Shown here: positions 33,772 to 44,000 of the stretch, piece by piece
Numbering within the stretch: the stretch's first letter is position 1
Layout of the letters: the number at the start of each line of letters is the position of its first letter
Source of the DNA: Linnemannia schmuckeri
Lineage: Eukaryota; Mortierellomycota; Mortierellomycetes; Mortierellales; Mortierellaceae
Reading direction: 5' to 3'
DNA: 64,000 bases
NCBI GenBank assembly: GCA_029449235.1
Contig: JANATG010000014.1
Location: forward strand, 1,302,001-1,366,000
The notes under the pieces: generated by a model
What the model saw: only the letters and a program-made list of their open reading frames with translations
Databases searched by the model: none
What the model was told of the DNA's origin: nothing
Program-made: the position numbers and the translations under genes

Positions 33772-34667
33772 TGAGGACTTTGGACGGCTGTGGATTGCTG
33801 TGGATTGTGCTGTGGGTCTGTCTGTAAATTGATTTTTGTGGAAATCGCAATGCGATACAAGGCTTTCCTTTGTTTCTTTGTATCCTCGCCTTCCCTGTCA
33901 CTCCTTGTCCCAACAATACCTTTCTTCTTTTTCTCACACCGCATCCCTTTTCTTTTTTCTTTTTTTTTCTTTTGCTACATTCTTCTCTTTTTCTCTCGGC
34001 ACATCACTCTTTTACCTCCTTCCTCGTACATCCTACGCTTGCCTACCCCCATTCCCCCCTCCAGGCACGGCTGTGCTTGCATCACAAACCGCTCTTCATA
34101 CGGTCTTCATCATCTATTCCCTCACCAGTAACAACGCACTGTTCACCATCTGGCCATTCTTCGACTCCCGGGCCACAGTACATTTCTCCATCAACTCGAT
34201 CATACCAACCCAACCCGTGGGTCGCGCCTGTATGTAGACTGACTACTCTTTTGACACGAAAGAATATGTCGTGGACTGACTACTCTACTATAATAATAAT
34301 TAACCTTTCGATTATCTTGCGTGATACGATTGCCTTGTAATTCCTCGCTCAACAGGAGACTACTGCGTTCGTTCGAAAATACCCCTGCCATCCCTCTAGC
34401 GTCGTTTTTCAGGACACATAAGAAACACAAAAAGAGCCTTTGGTATGTTTTCAGTTCTTGAGCTATGTCTTCATCAAGAGTCTTACTTTGTGTTGATTGC
34501 AGTAGCGTTTAACCAATTGATGTATTTTTGATAAGTCCTCTTCCAAGTGCGAACATACCGATCACCCGTCTTGTCACTTGGTATATCCTTGAAAAGAAAA
34601 GGTGAGTCTACACTTGACTAAGGTAGAATATCGTTCTCATCAATTTGCCAGCTTGTGTGGTCCTTCG

Positions 34668-34675
34668 TATATAAA
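34668..34675 (+). promoter_or_regulatory. TATA box of NLR1
   Basis: TATATAAA lies 135 bases before the ATG at 34803, a distance like those of the other two TATA boxes. It argues that NLR1 really starts at this ATG and lacks upstream coding exons. Confidence 0.55.
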
Positions 34676-34802
34676 TGTTGGAGACAGAAGAAATTAATCC
34701 ACAGATCACTCTTTACTGCTGTATGTAGCCTTCAGTTGACTGGCCACGATCTCCTAATCGCGCCAAATATCGTCGCTACTGACAAAAACCTCTGCTTCAC
34801 AT

Positions 34803-37800
34803 ATGCTGCGCAGATACGAGGGCGGCAGAGATTACAATAAGCGCCCTTGCTACGATCTACCAGAACTCGCGCGTCAAATGCAAACCGCCGCTGAGGAACG
34901 AGTACGGAGGTTGAAGAGTCTGTGCCTGGACGCCCCAGAGCCTGAGATCTACATTGAACCATACGGCTATGACCAACCACTCGGTGTCATCCAATCACAC
35001 AACAACACTAGTTTGGACGCACCGGACCCTCTAGCGAGACCCTTGATGGTGATGGCGCAAGAGTTCTTGGAGAGCAACAAGCAGGTGCTGTTGATCATGG
35101 GCGATCCTGGTTCAGGGAAGACCGTCTTTGTCAGGCAGCTGGAGCGCGAACTATGGGGCGACTACACCGGCTTCAACGACCCAATCCCAATCCTCGTCAA
35201 TCTACCAGAGTTCGGCAACACGGCCAACGATTTCCTTGGACAAGTGCTCAAGTCCAAAGGCTTTAACTCTGAACACATCCAGATCCTCAGGCATTACAAG
35301 CGCCGGTTCATCCTGATCTGCGATGGATACGACGAGGCACAAGTTCAAGGCAACATATACAACCAGAACAGATTCAACAGAGATGGACAGTGGATTGTCA
35401 AACTGATCATCGCCTGCAGGAGCGACAAAATCGGACGCGACTCTGATGGTCGATTTCAACCAGAGGTGGATGACCGCTACAGCTTCAAAACACTCGATCA
35501 ATTTCAGAAGGCTGCCACAGCTTCCTTTACACTTCCACAGATCAGAGGATACATCGAGAAATATGTGGCCAAACAGCTTCAGGTGGCGGTTCGACAGTCG
35601 TCTAGAGGCGATAAGGACGTAGTACAGCATCGCCCGTCGGAGGCCCCGCTGACTTCGGAGAGTAGTCGTGTTTGGAGTGTCCAGCAGTATATGGAGACGT
35701 TGACTGATATCCCCAACCTGATGGAGCTGGTCAAAAACCCCTACATCCTTTCTTTTATTCTGGAGCTGCTGCCGACTATCGCAGAATCGTCTTTGGATGT
35801 TTTACGGTCTAGGGTCTCGTTCGATGCGCTCTACAAGTACATTTTCGATCACTGGATGCGCGTGGGCAAACAACGTTTACATGGGAAAATGATGAGCTCC
35901 GCTGAGCAGCAGGCACTCGGCAAATTGACGGAGTACGGCTTTGGGACGGCTTGCATGAACTATCTGAAGGACCTTGCGGTCGAAATCTTCACGAAACAAG
36001 GAGGCGATCCCGTGGTCGAATACTCACACCTGCGCCACAGGAACACGAGTCCATGGAAGACCAGGTTTTTTGGTCCGGATGCAGAGACGAGGCTTTGCCA
36101 GGAGTCGGTTCCCTTGATCAAGTCAGGGAACTTTTACCGATTCGCCCACCCTTCGCTGTTGCAGTATCTCTACTCGCTGGCTGTGTTTGATCCTAACGGG
36201 TCTGATGATGACGACTCTAACGACGATAACCCTGGTACTGGCAGGCGGAGTTCGTGCGAATTCGATTCAGACAGCTCGAGAGGCGGCGGAAGAGGTCCTC
36301 TTTCAAGGTCGAATACTTTATCATTGTCGAAGAGAGGACCAGCGCCACGACAGAGGCAGACATCGTACAACATACAAGAGGCCAAGTTGGAGAAAGTTTT
36401 AGAGAAAGGGCAAGCTTTGGAAAGCGGCCACAAGCTGGGACTCGCCAACATTGCAAAGTGCTCGATGGCCGTCCAGTTTCTTGCCGACCGAGTGCAGATC
36501 AGCCAGCTATTCAAGGAGCAATTGGTCGAGACGGTGCGGGAATCAAGGAACAGTGATGGCGTCGACCAAACACTGGCAGCAAACGCGATGACCATCTTGG
36601 TTCGCTCCGGCATGCGATTCAATAGTGCCGATCTGCGAGGCATCAAAATCAGGGGCGCCAACTTAACGGGAGGAGAATTCGACTCGGTCGACCTGCGAGA
36701 TGCGGATCTTACGGGCACCATTCTCGATAAATGTTGGTTGCGCCAGGCAGGATTTCAAGGAGCCAAGTTGGGAGGAGCCCAGTTCGGAGAGAAGCCTTTG
36801 GACTTGCATCACATGCCGAATGTTGCTGCATATTCCTCAGACAGCACCTTGTATGCCGTTGGATTCACCACCGGAGCCATTACCGTCTTTGACGCCATCA
36901 CTTGGAGCACTGCGTATTCCGTTCAAGATTCCAAGAAGAGCATCACGGCCCTAGCGTTTTCACCGATAGGCGATTTGTTGGCCTTTGGTAACAGGACTGG
37001 GATGCTCGGGACATGGAATTACACAAGCAACGCCTTGACAGCGTTCTCCTGCAGCCACGATGACTGCATCAACGATCTCGTATACTCCCGCGGAGGAAGC
37101 CGTATTGCCACAGCTGGTCAAGAAGGAAGCGTCAGGATATGGGATGCGATCACGGGCGAATGTATTAGGATCATCGTAGCGCATTATGAAGGAGCTTTGA
37201 GCGTCGCGTTCTCACCTGACGGAAAGCAGCTTGTGTCTGGTGGTTTCGACAATGTCCTTCGGGTTTGGAACCTGGATACAGGTGCTCTGCTCTCCTCTCT
37301 GGAGGGACACGACGGCGCCATATTCAAAGTTCTGTTCTCACCTGACGGACGTCAAATTGCAACCTCGAGCTCTGACAAGACTGTACGCACTTGGTCCGCG
37401 TCGACAGGGACATGGAGCTTAGAGATGACCCTCGGCGGACATTCGGACCGCGTCACCGACATTGCCTATTCGTCTGAAGGACAACAGCTCGCCTCCTGCA
37501 GCGAAGATAGCACCATTCGAACTTGGGATTCTCGCAGTGGCAGCTCGGGACCCATCTTTCGAGGACACACCGACCATGTCGTGAGCGTCTCTTACTCTCA
37601 GAACGGAGCGCATCTCGTTTCTTGCAGCAGAGACAAGGCCCTTCGTGTCTGGGACTGTCGAGCCGCTGTCAAAGGAGCAGTTTTGTTCGGACGCACCAAC
37701 AGCATGTCGAGCGGAATGTACCCCTATTCGACCATCAGCCGTGATGCCAGCGACAATGACGAAACCATCAAACCAACTCGCTCGCGTCCACTTGCACACA

Positions 37801-40016
37801 CCTTCGTCTCGGAATCATTCGGCACAAGAGATACGACCTGCTTTGCGATTTCTCCTAACGGCTTTCTGGCTGCCTCGGCGTCGATGACTGGCGGCACCTC
37901 TACTATCGAGGTCTGGTTTGGAACTACCTCGGAGCGTCGTTATGCTTTGAACGGTCACACAAGGAAGATTTCCTGCATCGCCTTTTCGCCAAACAGCCAA
38001 TCTATTGCATCTGGAGACTTCAAAGGGGTCCTGCGAGTCTGGAACGCTCAATCTGGGGATGTTACCTGGCACCAGAAAGAACACGACGGCAAGATCACGA
38101 GCATTGCATACTCTGCGGATGGAGAACAAATCATTTCTGGCGGCGAGGACGGGACTGTCCGACTGTGGGATGCATTATCAGGAGGTCTTATGCATGAATT
38201 TCACGCGGACGGAGAGATTGAGTGCGTTGCTTTCTCCCCAAGTGGCAGTTGGATTGCGTGTGGAAGTGACGATGGATCAGTACGACTTTGGGACCTCAAC
38301 AGCCTCTCTCCTGGACCTGCTCTAGATGGCATTCACACTGACACTGTGAAATGCATTGCCTTTTCGCCGGATGGTAATCACATCGCTTCAGGAGGAGTCG
38401 ACAATACTGTCAGGATCTGGAACATCAACACTGAAACGGAAGTGCATGTCCTGAAGGGGCACAACAATCCAGTAAGGTGTCTTGCCTACTCTCCACTAGG
38501 GGACCGCATCACCTCCGGCAGCGAGGATTGCACTATGAAGATTTGGAATGTTGCGACTGGAGAGCTCGAATCGACGTTGGATCATTCACATGGAGTTTCG
38601 ACAATTATGTATTCATCGGAGGCCCCGCAGCTTTGGACGGCCACGAAGGACTATAAGGTTCACGGCTGGAATTTTGCTTTGAACGGCCTGGATACAGCCA
38701 CAATCTACACCACTGCGTTCTCTATGAACGGTCAGCAGGTCGCCTCAAGTCTTGGTGGAGACGCGGTTCGGCTCTGGGACACCGATTCAGGAAAGCCAGG
38801 GCCGGTATTGCACGGTCATTCTGCCGTCATCGAGTCTGTTTCGTTCTCTCCCGTTGGTGACCTCATTGCAACCGCTAGCAGTGACAGCACGGTCCGGATC
38901 TGGGATTCGGTACAAGGAGCCTGTTTGGAAATGCTACAGGGTCACGGCGGCATTGTCACCAGTGTTGTATTCTCTCCCAATGGTACACAGATTGCGACTT
39001 CTGGTTGGGACAACACATTGCGATGGTGGGATTTTTCGATCTCTGAGTCAGAATCGCCTCTAAAGGAGGGTGACGGAGCCTTGGTTTCACGGTCGGAGAG
39101 GAGTGCATTGGTTCCCATTTCGGTTGTGCAGACGGACGAGCGAGAATTTGTTGTTCAAGCTGATGAAAGCATGGACAAGCCAGGAGCTTCAATGCATGAG
39201 ACTCGCGAAGCGAGTGATGGGATATATATTCACGATGATTCCGGCCTCTTCCGCTCGCCAGTTTATTCTCCAGATGGAAGAGAGATTTTGGTCATCAGTG
39301 GACAGCGCGGCGTCCTGCGGTTCGACACACAGTCTAAAGCGATTCGTCCTCCGTTGGTGGGTCATTCGAAGATGGCCACCTGTATTGCCTATTCACCTTC
39401 CGGCGACAGAATTGCGACAAGCAGCGAGGATGGGACAGCACGCATTTGGGACCCAGAGACAGGGAGCGAGCTTCTCAGCCTAGTGGGACATGATGGAAGC
39501 GTCACCTGTGTCGCCTTCTCACCCTTCAACTACCAGCTTGCCACCAGCGGCGTTGACTGGAGTGTTCGGCTCTGGAACGTCGCAGTCAACACGCCAAATC
39601 AGCAAGTGGACGGCCAGGTATTATCGGGTCATGGCGCCCCGGTTCTTTGTATTGCCTATTCGCCTGACGGGAGGTTCCTCGCCTCTGGCAGCGAAGACCG
39701 AACGATACGGTTATGGGATCCTCTTACTAGAGAGCATTTGGCAGTGGTGGGAGACTTTACGGTTGCTGTCAAGGCGATTCAGTGGAGGAAGTCGGCTCGA
39801 GGTGGTCTAATTTTGGTAACTGGATGCAAAGAAAACATGCCACAAGTATGGGAGGTAGTCGAAGGCAAAGATCACCGGTACGAGGTTCGGAGGTACTGGG
39901 CAGCAGGAGTCGAAGCGTTGGCAGTTTCGGGCACCCGCCTTGGACAGGAACATGGTTTAACTGAGGCTGAGTGCAAACTGTTGGGGCAGAGAGGAGCCGT
40001 TGTTATTGGTGCATAG
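34803..40016 (+). CDS. NLR1: NACHT - pentapeptide - WD40 STAND protein
   Basis: Single uninterrupted exon, 1737 aa. STAND NTPases of this kind (fungal NLR-like proteins) are ATP-driven switches in which a repeat domain senses a ligand and the N-terminus signals. Short N-terminal tail (1-80); NACHT domain with Walker A GDPGSGKT (100-107) and Walker B LICDGYDE (171-178), then LIIACRSDKIGRDSDGRF. Helical/winged segment with FAHPSLLQYLYSLAVFDP (about 445-462) and an acidic/Arg-rich linker. Pentapeptide repeats (603-663; ADLRG, ANLTG, ADLTG). About 21-22 WD40 blades from 668 to 1715, enough for three seven-bladed propellers. A conserved tail ends it. There is no death-fold, HET, lipase or phosphorylase effector at the N-terminus, so it may need a partner. 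NLR2 is its adjacent paralog. Confidence 0.93.
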   Translation: MLRRYEGGRDYNKRPCYDLPELARQMQTAAEERVRRLKSLCLDAPEPEIYIEPYGYDQPLGVIQSHNNTSLDAPDPLARPLMVMAQEFLESNKQVLLIMGDPGSGKTVFVRQLERELWGDYTGFNDPIPILVNLPEFGNTANDFLGQVLKSKGFNSEHIQILRHYKRRFILICDGYDEAQVQGNIYNQNRFNRDGQWIVKLIIACRSDKIGRDSDGRFQPEVDDRYSFKTLDQFQKAATASFTLPQIRGYIEKYVAKQLQVAVRQSSRGDKDVVQHRPSEAPLTSESSRVWSVQQYMETLTDIPNLMELVKNPYILSFILELLPTIAESSLDVLRSRVSFDALYKYIFDHWMRVGKQRLHGKMMSSAEQQALGKLTEYGFGTACMNYLKDLAVEIFTKQGGDPVVEYSHLRHRNTSPWKTRFFGPDAETRLCQESVPLIKSGNFYRFAHPSLLQYLYSLAVFDPNGSDDDDSNDDNPGTGRRSSCEFDSDSSRGGGRGPLSRSNTLSLSKRGPAPRQRQTSYNIQEAKLEKVLEKGQALESGHKLGLANIAKCSMAVQFLADRVQISQLFKEQLVETVRESRNSDGVDQTLAANAMTILVRSGMRFNSADLRGIKIRGANLTGGEFDSVDLRDADLTGTILDKCWLRQAGFQGAKLGGAQFGEKPLDLHHMPNVAAYSSDSTLYAVGFTTGAITVFDAITWSTAYSVQDSKKSITALAFSPIGDLLAFGNRTGMLGTWNYTSNALTAFSCSHDDCINDLVYSRGGSRIATAGQEGSVRIWDAITGECIRIIVAHYEGALSVAFSPDGKQLVSGGFDNVLRVWNLDTGALLSSLEGHDGAIFKVLFSPDGRQIATSSSDKTVRTWSASTGTWSLEMTLGGHSDRVTDIAYSSEGQQLASCSEDSTIRTWDSRSGSSGPIFRGHTDHVVSVSYSQNGAHLVSCSRDKALRVWDCRAAVKGAVLFGRTNSMSSGMYPYSTISRDASDNDETIKPTRSRPLAHTFVSESFGTRDTTCFAISPNGFLAASASMTGGTSTIEVWFGTTSERRYALNGHTRKISCIAFSPNSQSIASGDFKGVLRVWNAQSGDVTWHQKEHDGKITSIAYSADGEQIISGGEDGTVRLWDALSGGLMHEFHADGEIECVAFSPSGSWIACGSDDGSVRLWDLNSLSPGPALDGIHTDTVKCIAFSPDGNHIASGGVDNTVRIWNINTETEVHVLKGHNNPVRCLAYSPLGDRITSGSEDCTMKIWNVATGELESTLDHSHGVSTIMYSSEAPQLWTATKDYKVHGWNFALNGLDTATIYTTAFSMNGQQVASSLGGDAVRLWDTDSGKPGPVLHGHSAVIESVSFSPVGDLIATASSDSTVRIWDSVQGACLEMLQGHGGIVTSVVFSPNGTQIATSGWDNTLRWWDFSISESESPLKEGDGALVSRSERSALVPISVVQTDEREFVVQADESMDKPGASMHETREASDGIYIHDDSGLFRSPVYSPDGREILVISGQRGVLRFDTQSKAIRPPLVGHSKMATCIAYSPSGDRIATSSEDGTARIWDPETGSELLSLVGHDGSVTCVAFSPFNYQLATSGVDWSVRLWNVAVNTPNQQVDGQVLSGHGAPVLCIAYSPDGRFLASGSEDRTIRLWDPLTREHLAVVGDFTVAVKAIQWRKSARGGLILVTGCKENMPQVWEVVEGKDHRYEVRRYWAAGVEALAVSGTRLGQEHGLTEAECKLLGQRGAVVIGA

Positions 40017-41011
40017 AGTCTGCATTTATAATCTTCTTCAGCATTTGCTATTCCTCTTTTTTCTTATCTGATTTTTTTTATTCAACAATAAACATTGTCA
40101 CCTTTGGAAAAACTGGTACTTGAGAGCACAAAAACAAAAGTCATGCTCAATGCTTACTTGGCGCTCCTTATTTTTGATTTTTCTAACTACATATGCGATT
40201 TATGCGATCAGACCCTCGTGCAAATGGCGAAGTATTAAGGTAAGGCGCTGCCGGGCAAGCCTTTTTTTTTTTCTAAACCTTCTTTCTTACGACTTCGCCA
40301 GTTTCACTTTTTTTCATAAGCACCCTTCTTTTCATTTTTCTATCTCCTTCCCCTTTCTTTCTTTTCCTTCTTCACACCCAGTTTCATCCCTTTCCTCCTT
40401 TTCGACTCATTCCTTCCGTTCCCATCCCGACTTTTTTTTGTTCATTCCCGACAAACTATCAGAGTATACGAGGACAATCAAACAACCGCAACAACCTACT
40501 CAAAAAAAAAAAAAAAGCATATTAAGTTCAATTTGCGAACCCTTAGCTATGTTAGTTCTCCTTTTGTTTGATGTGTGAGGGACTATATTGGGTCCAGGTG
40601 TTGAATGATTAACTTATGAATTATCGCCCTTGCCCATATGTGTCTTCTTAGAGCGCTTCACCACCTTCAAGAAGCGGAACTATAAACTCGTTAGAGAACG
40701 CCAACGCTTGGTCCCAAAGACATACAAATATAACGATATCATCAATACGCTCCTGGTAAGTTCTTAACTTTAAACTTCCTCGCTGCCAATAACACAAGAT
40801 GTTGTCCCTCATTCCACTTTTTATCGCCCATTTCTCCATACCAATAACACGAAGGCGTTCACAGCTTTTAATTGACCTGTTATCGCATCGCGTCACTCAA
40901 AAGGCACTGTGAAAACTAACCAACCCCCCTCCCCCCTCGCATATCTTTAGGTCTTAGCCTTCACGACTTGAGGTCAACCAACAACAACAATCGAACTATT
41001 CGGCTTCGACT
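40017..41011 (+). other. NLR1 / NLR2 spacer with a candidate 5' exon of NLR2
   Basis: NLR1 3' UTR (AATAAA near 40086), a T/C-rich stretch, then a candidate exon 40652-40755 flanked by AG and GTAAG. In one frame this exon is fully open (RFTTFKKRNYKLVRERQRLV...). A splice to the acceptor ending at 40957 would give 18 more codons (40958-41011) in frame with the NLR2 ATG. It may be a 5' UTR exon or an alternative N-terminus. Confidence 0.35.
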
Positions 41012-44000
41012 ATGAGTCGCAGACATTACAGCTATAGCTCCGACAGAGAATGCACCAAGCGTCTTTGCTTCGATACTTCTTCCCTTAGACTCGAGGACCA
41101 AATGCCATCTCCTATTGAGCTCCGTGTGCTGGAGATGAAGGGTCAAGTGCAGTCGCCTGAGAATTACATTCCTCCGCTCGGTAAAGAGACATTGGATACA
41201 CCCGATTCCTATGCGTTTCCTTTGCTGCCTTTTGTCATGAAATTTCTGAACGACAAGCGACAAGTCATGTTGCTTATGGGCGATGCAGGGTCGGGCAAGT
41301 CGTACTTCCTGCAACAACTTGAGCGCGAGCTGTGGAACAAATACACCGGTCCTAACGATTCCATCCCGATCCGCATCAATCTCACTGATGTTGAAAATGA
41401 CTCCTCGGATATTCTTGGAAAAGTGCTCAAGTCCAAAGGATTCCGCACCGACCACATCCAACACCTCAGGCGCAATAGGCGTCACTTCATTCTAATTTGC
41501 GATGGATACGACGAGGCTCAAGTGCAACGAAACATCTACACCCGGAATAATTTCAACAAACCTGAACAGTGGCGCGCCAAGTTGATCATCGCCTGTAGGA
41601 GCGACAAACTTGGCCAGGACTCGGATGGTCGCTTTCAGCCTACGCCTGCAGACAAATACGACAGAACCGACCTTGATCTCTTTGAAAAAGTCGCCATGGC
41701 CCCTTTCACCCGTAGCATGGTCGTGGAGTATGTGGAGAAGTACGTCACTCACCTGCCCCAACTGGAGGTTCAGTCTGAGGTTCCACGGTCATCCAAATAT
41801 AGCCGTGCTTGGAGTTCCCAGCAATACATGAATGCGTTCGCCGAAATCCCTAACTTGATGGAGCTTGTTGGACACCCTTACATCCTGTTCTGCGTCTTGG
41901 ACATGTTGCCGACTATTACGGGTCCTTCTCGAGATGACACCGAGCCTCTTGTCTCCTTCGATGCGCTCTACAAGCGTGTATTCGAGAAATGGATGAGGGC
42001 GAACAGACAGCGACTCTATTCGAGAGACAAGACAAAGGATGAAGAAAGGGCATTCAACGAGTTGTTGAGTTACGACTTTGAAGCAGAGTGCATGAAGCAC
42101 ATGAAGGATTTGGCAGTCGCGATGCTCAAGAACCAAAAGAATGATGCTTCAGTCGTTCGATACACCATCAATGACTTGGCCACATGGAAAGGCAGATTTT
42201 TCGGAACGGATGCCAGAGCGAGGTTGTTGAAGGAATTGGTCCCTTTGACTCGGTCTGGGAAAACATACCGTTTCATCTTCCCTTCATTGCTTGACTACCT
42301 CTACTCACTGGTTGTGTTCGATCCTGAGGGCTCCGTTGAAGTCAATATTGATACTGATGGCTCCGGAACGGACAGTTTTGACTCAGACTATTCGGAAGGA
42401 GGCGTGGACCACATTTTCTCGAAATCAAGCGGCGGCCAACTGTTCGAGAGAGGACAGGTGCTACAGGAACAACGGGCATTGGAGACAGGACAGGTATTGA
42501 AGACTGGACACGAGCTGGGATTCGTCAATATATCCAACCGCTCGATGGCTATCCAGTTTCTTGCCGACCGAGCGCAGAAGAGTCAAATTTTTAAGGAGCA
42601 GTTAGTGGAGAAGGTGTGGGAATCCAGGAGCAACGACAGTACCGACCAAAAGCTAGCAGCAAACGCGATCACTATTTTGGTCAGATCCGGCATGCGTTTC
42701 AATGGTGCCGATCTGCGATACATCAAGGTCAAGGGCGCCAACCTGACTGGAGGAGAGTTTGATTTGGCGGATTTGCGAGATGCAGATCTCACAAATGTCA
42801 TCTTCGACAAGTCCTGGCTGCGTGAGGCGAGATTAGAAGGAGCACGTCTTAACGGAACAAAGTTTGGAGAGTTGCCCTACTCTCTACTCGAAGATATCCC
42901 CACTGTATCTGCTTACTCTCCCGATGGCAGTCTATGTGCGATTGCCTTGGACCATGGATCCCTCGCTGTTTACAATACTTCCAATTGGACTCCTGCTTCT
43001 CCCTTTGAACGTTTCTCAGACGCCATCACCTCTGTGGCGTTATCGCCGGATGGCAAGCTGCTGGTGTTTGGCGATGAATTCGGAGTGCTCCGTATCTGGA
43101 GATACACGGCTACCTCAATTGTCTCTGTATTACCTGGACATGCCGTATGTATCTCTGATCTTGCCTTTTCTATGGATGGGAACTATATAGCGGCAGCTGG
43201 TCAAGACGGAAAGGTTGGGGTATGGGACACGGTCTCTGGTGTATGCATCAAGGTCTTGGACATGGATGGTACAAGGCCTTCTTGTGTTGCATTCTTTCCC
43301 GACGGCAAGCAGCTTGTATCTGGAAGTTCTGACGGAAGTATTCAGCTTTGGGACCTGAACTCAGAGTCTCTAGTTACTATCCCGAATGAGCATGATGATG
43401 CCATATCCAAAGTTCTCTTCTCGCCCGATGGACGCCACATTGCATCCTCAAGTTCCGACACGACTGTACGAATCTGGTCCGCATCGAATGGAATTTGGAG
43501 CCAGGAGATGGTGTTTTCTGGTCATTCCAAGGCAGTTACTGGCTTGGTCTATTCGTCTGATGGGCAACACCTCGTCTCGTGCGGCGAAGACTCCACTATT
43601 CGAATGTGGGATACTCGTAGCGGTGGACCAGGACCCATCTTTCGCGGGCACACTGACCGCGTGGTGGGCATTGCATTCTCTCAGAAAGGAGATCAGCTCA
43701 CTTCATGTGGCAGAGATAAGACACTCCGTATTTGGGATTGTCGAGCTGCAGTCAAAGGAGCAGTTTTATTTGGACGCACCAACAGCAACTCATCCGGCAT
43801 GTACCCCTATTCGACCATCAAGCGATATAACGGCAACAATGCTCAAGACATCCGGCCAAATACTCCTCGTCCTTGTTGGGGACGCCTCTTTGCCTCGCAG
43901 TCGTTTGGCACCAAGGTAACCAGCATTGGAACCTCTCCTGACGGCTTGTTAGTTGTTTCAGCGTGCACTATTGATGGCATACCGGCGATCAACATTTGGC

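Larger units (their letters stand above)
32680..34802. other. 2.1-kb intergenic region before the first NLR gene
   Basis: WAP gene promoter, AT-rich DNA, one doubtful small minus-strand ORF (33499-33771, listed separately), a T/C-rich stretch (33900-34060), and the NLR1 promoter with a TATA box at 34668. No other gene recognised. Confidence 0.5.

Noticed and set aside
33836..34340. Overlapping Phe/Ser-rich ORFs upstream of NLR1
   Set aside because: All three frames are open because of T/C richness. No conserved feature, and no splice link to NLR1, which has its own TATA box.
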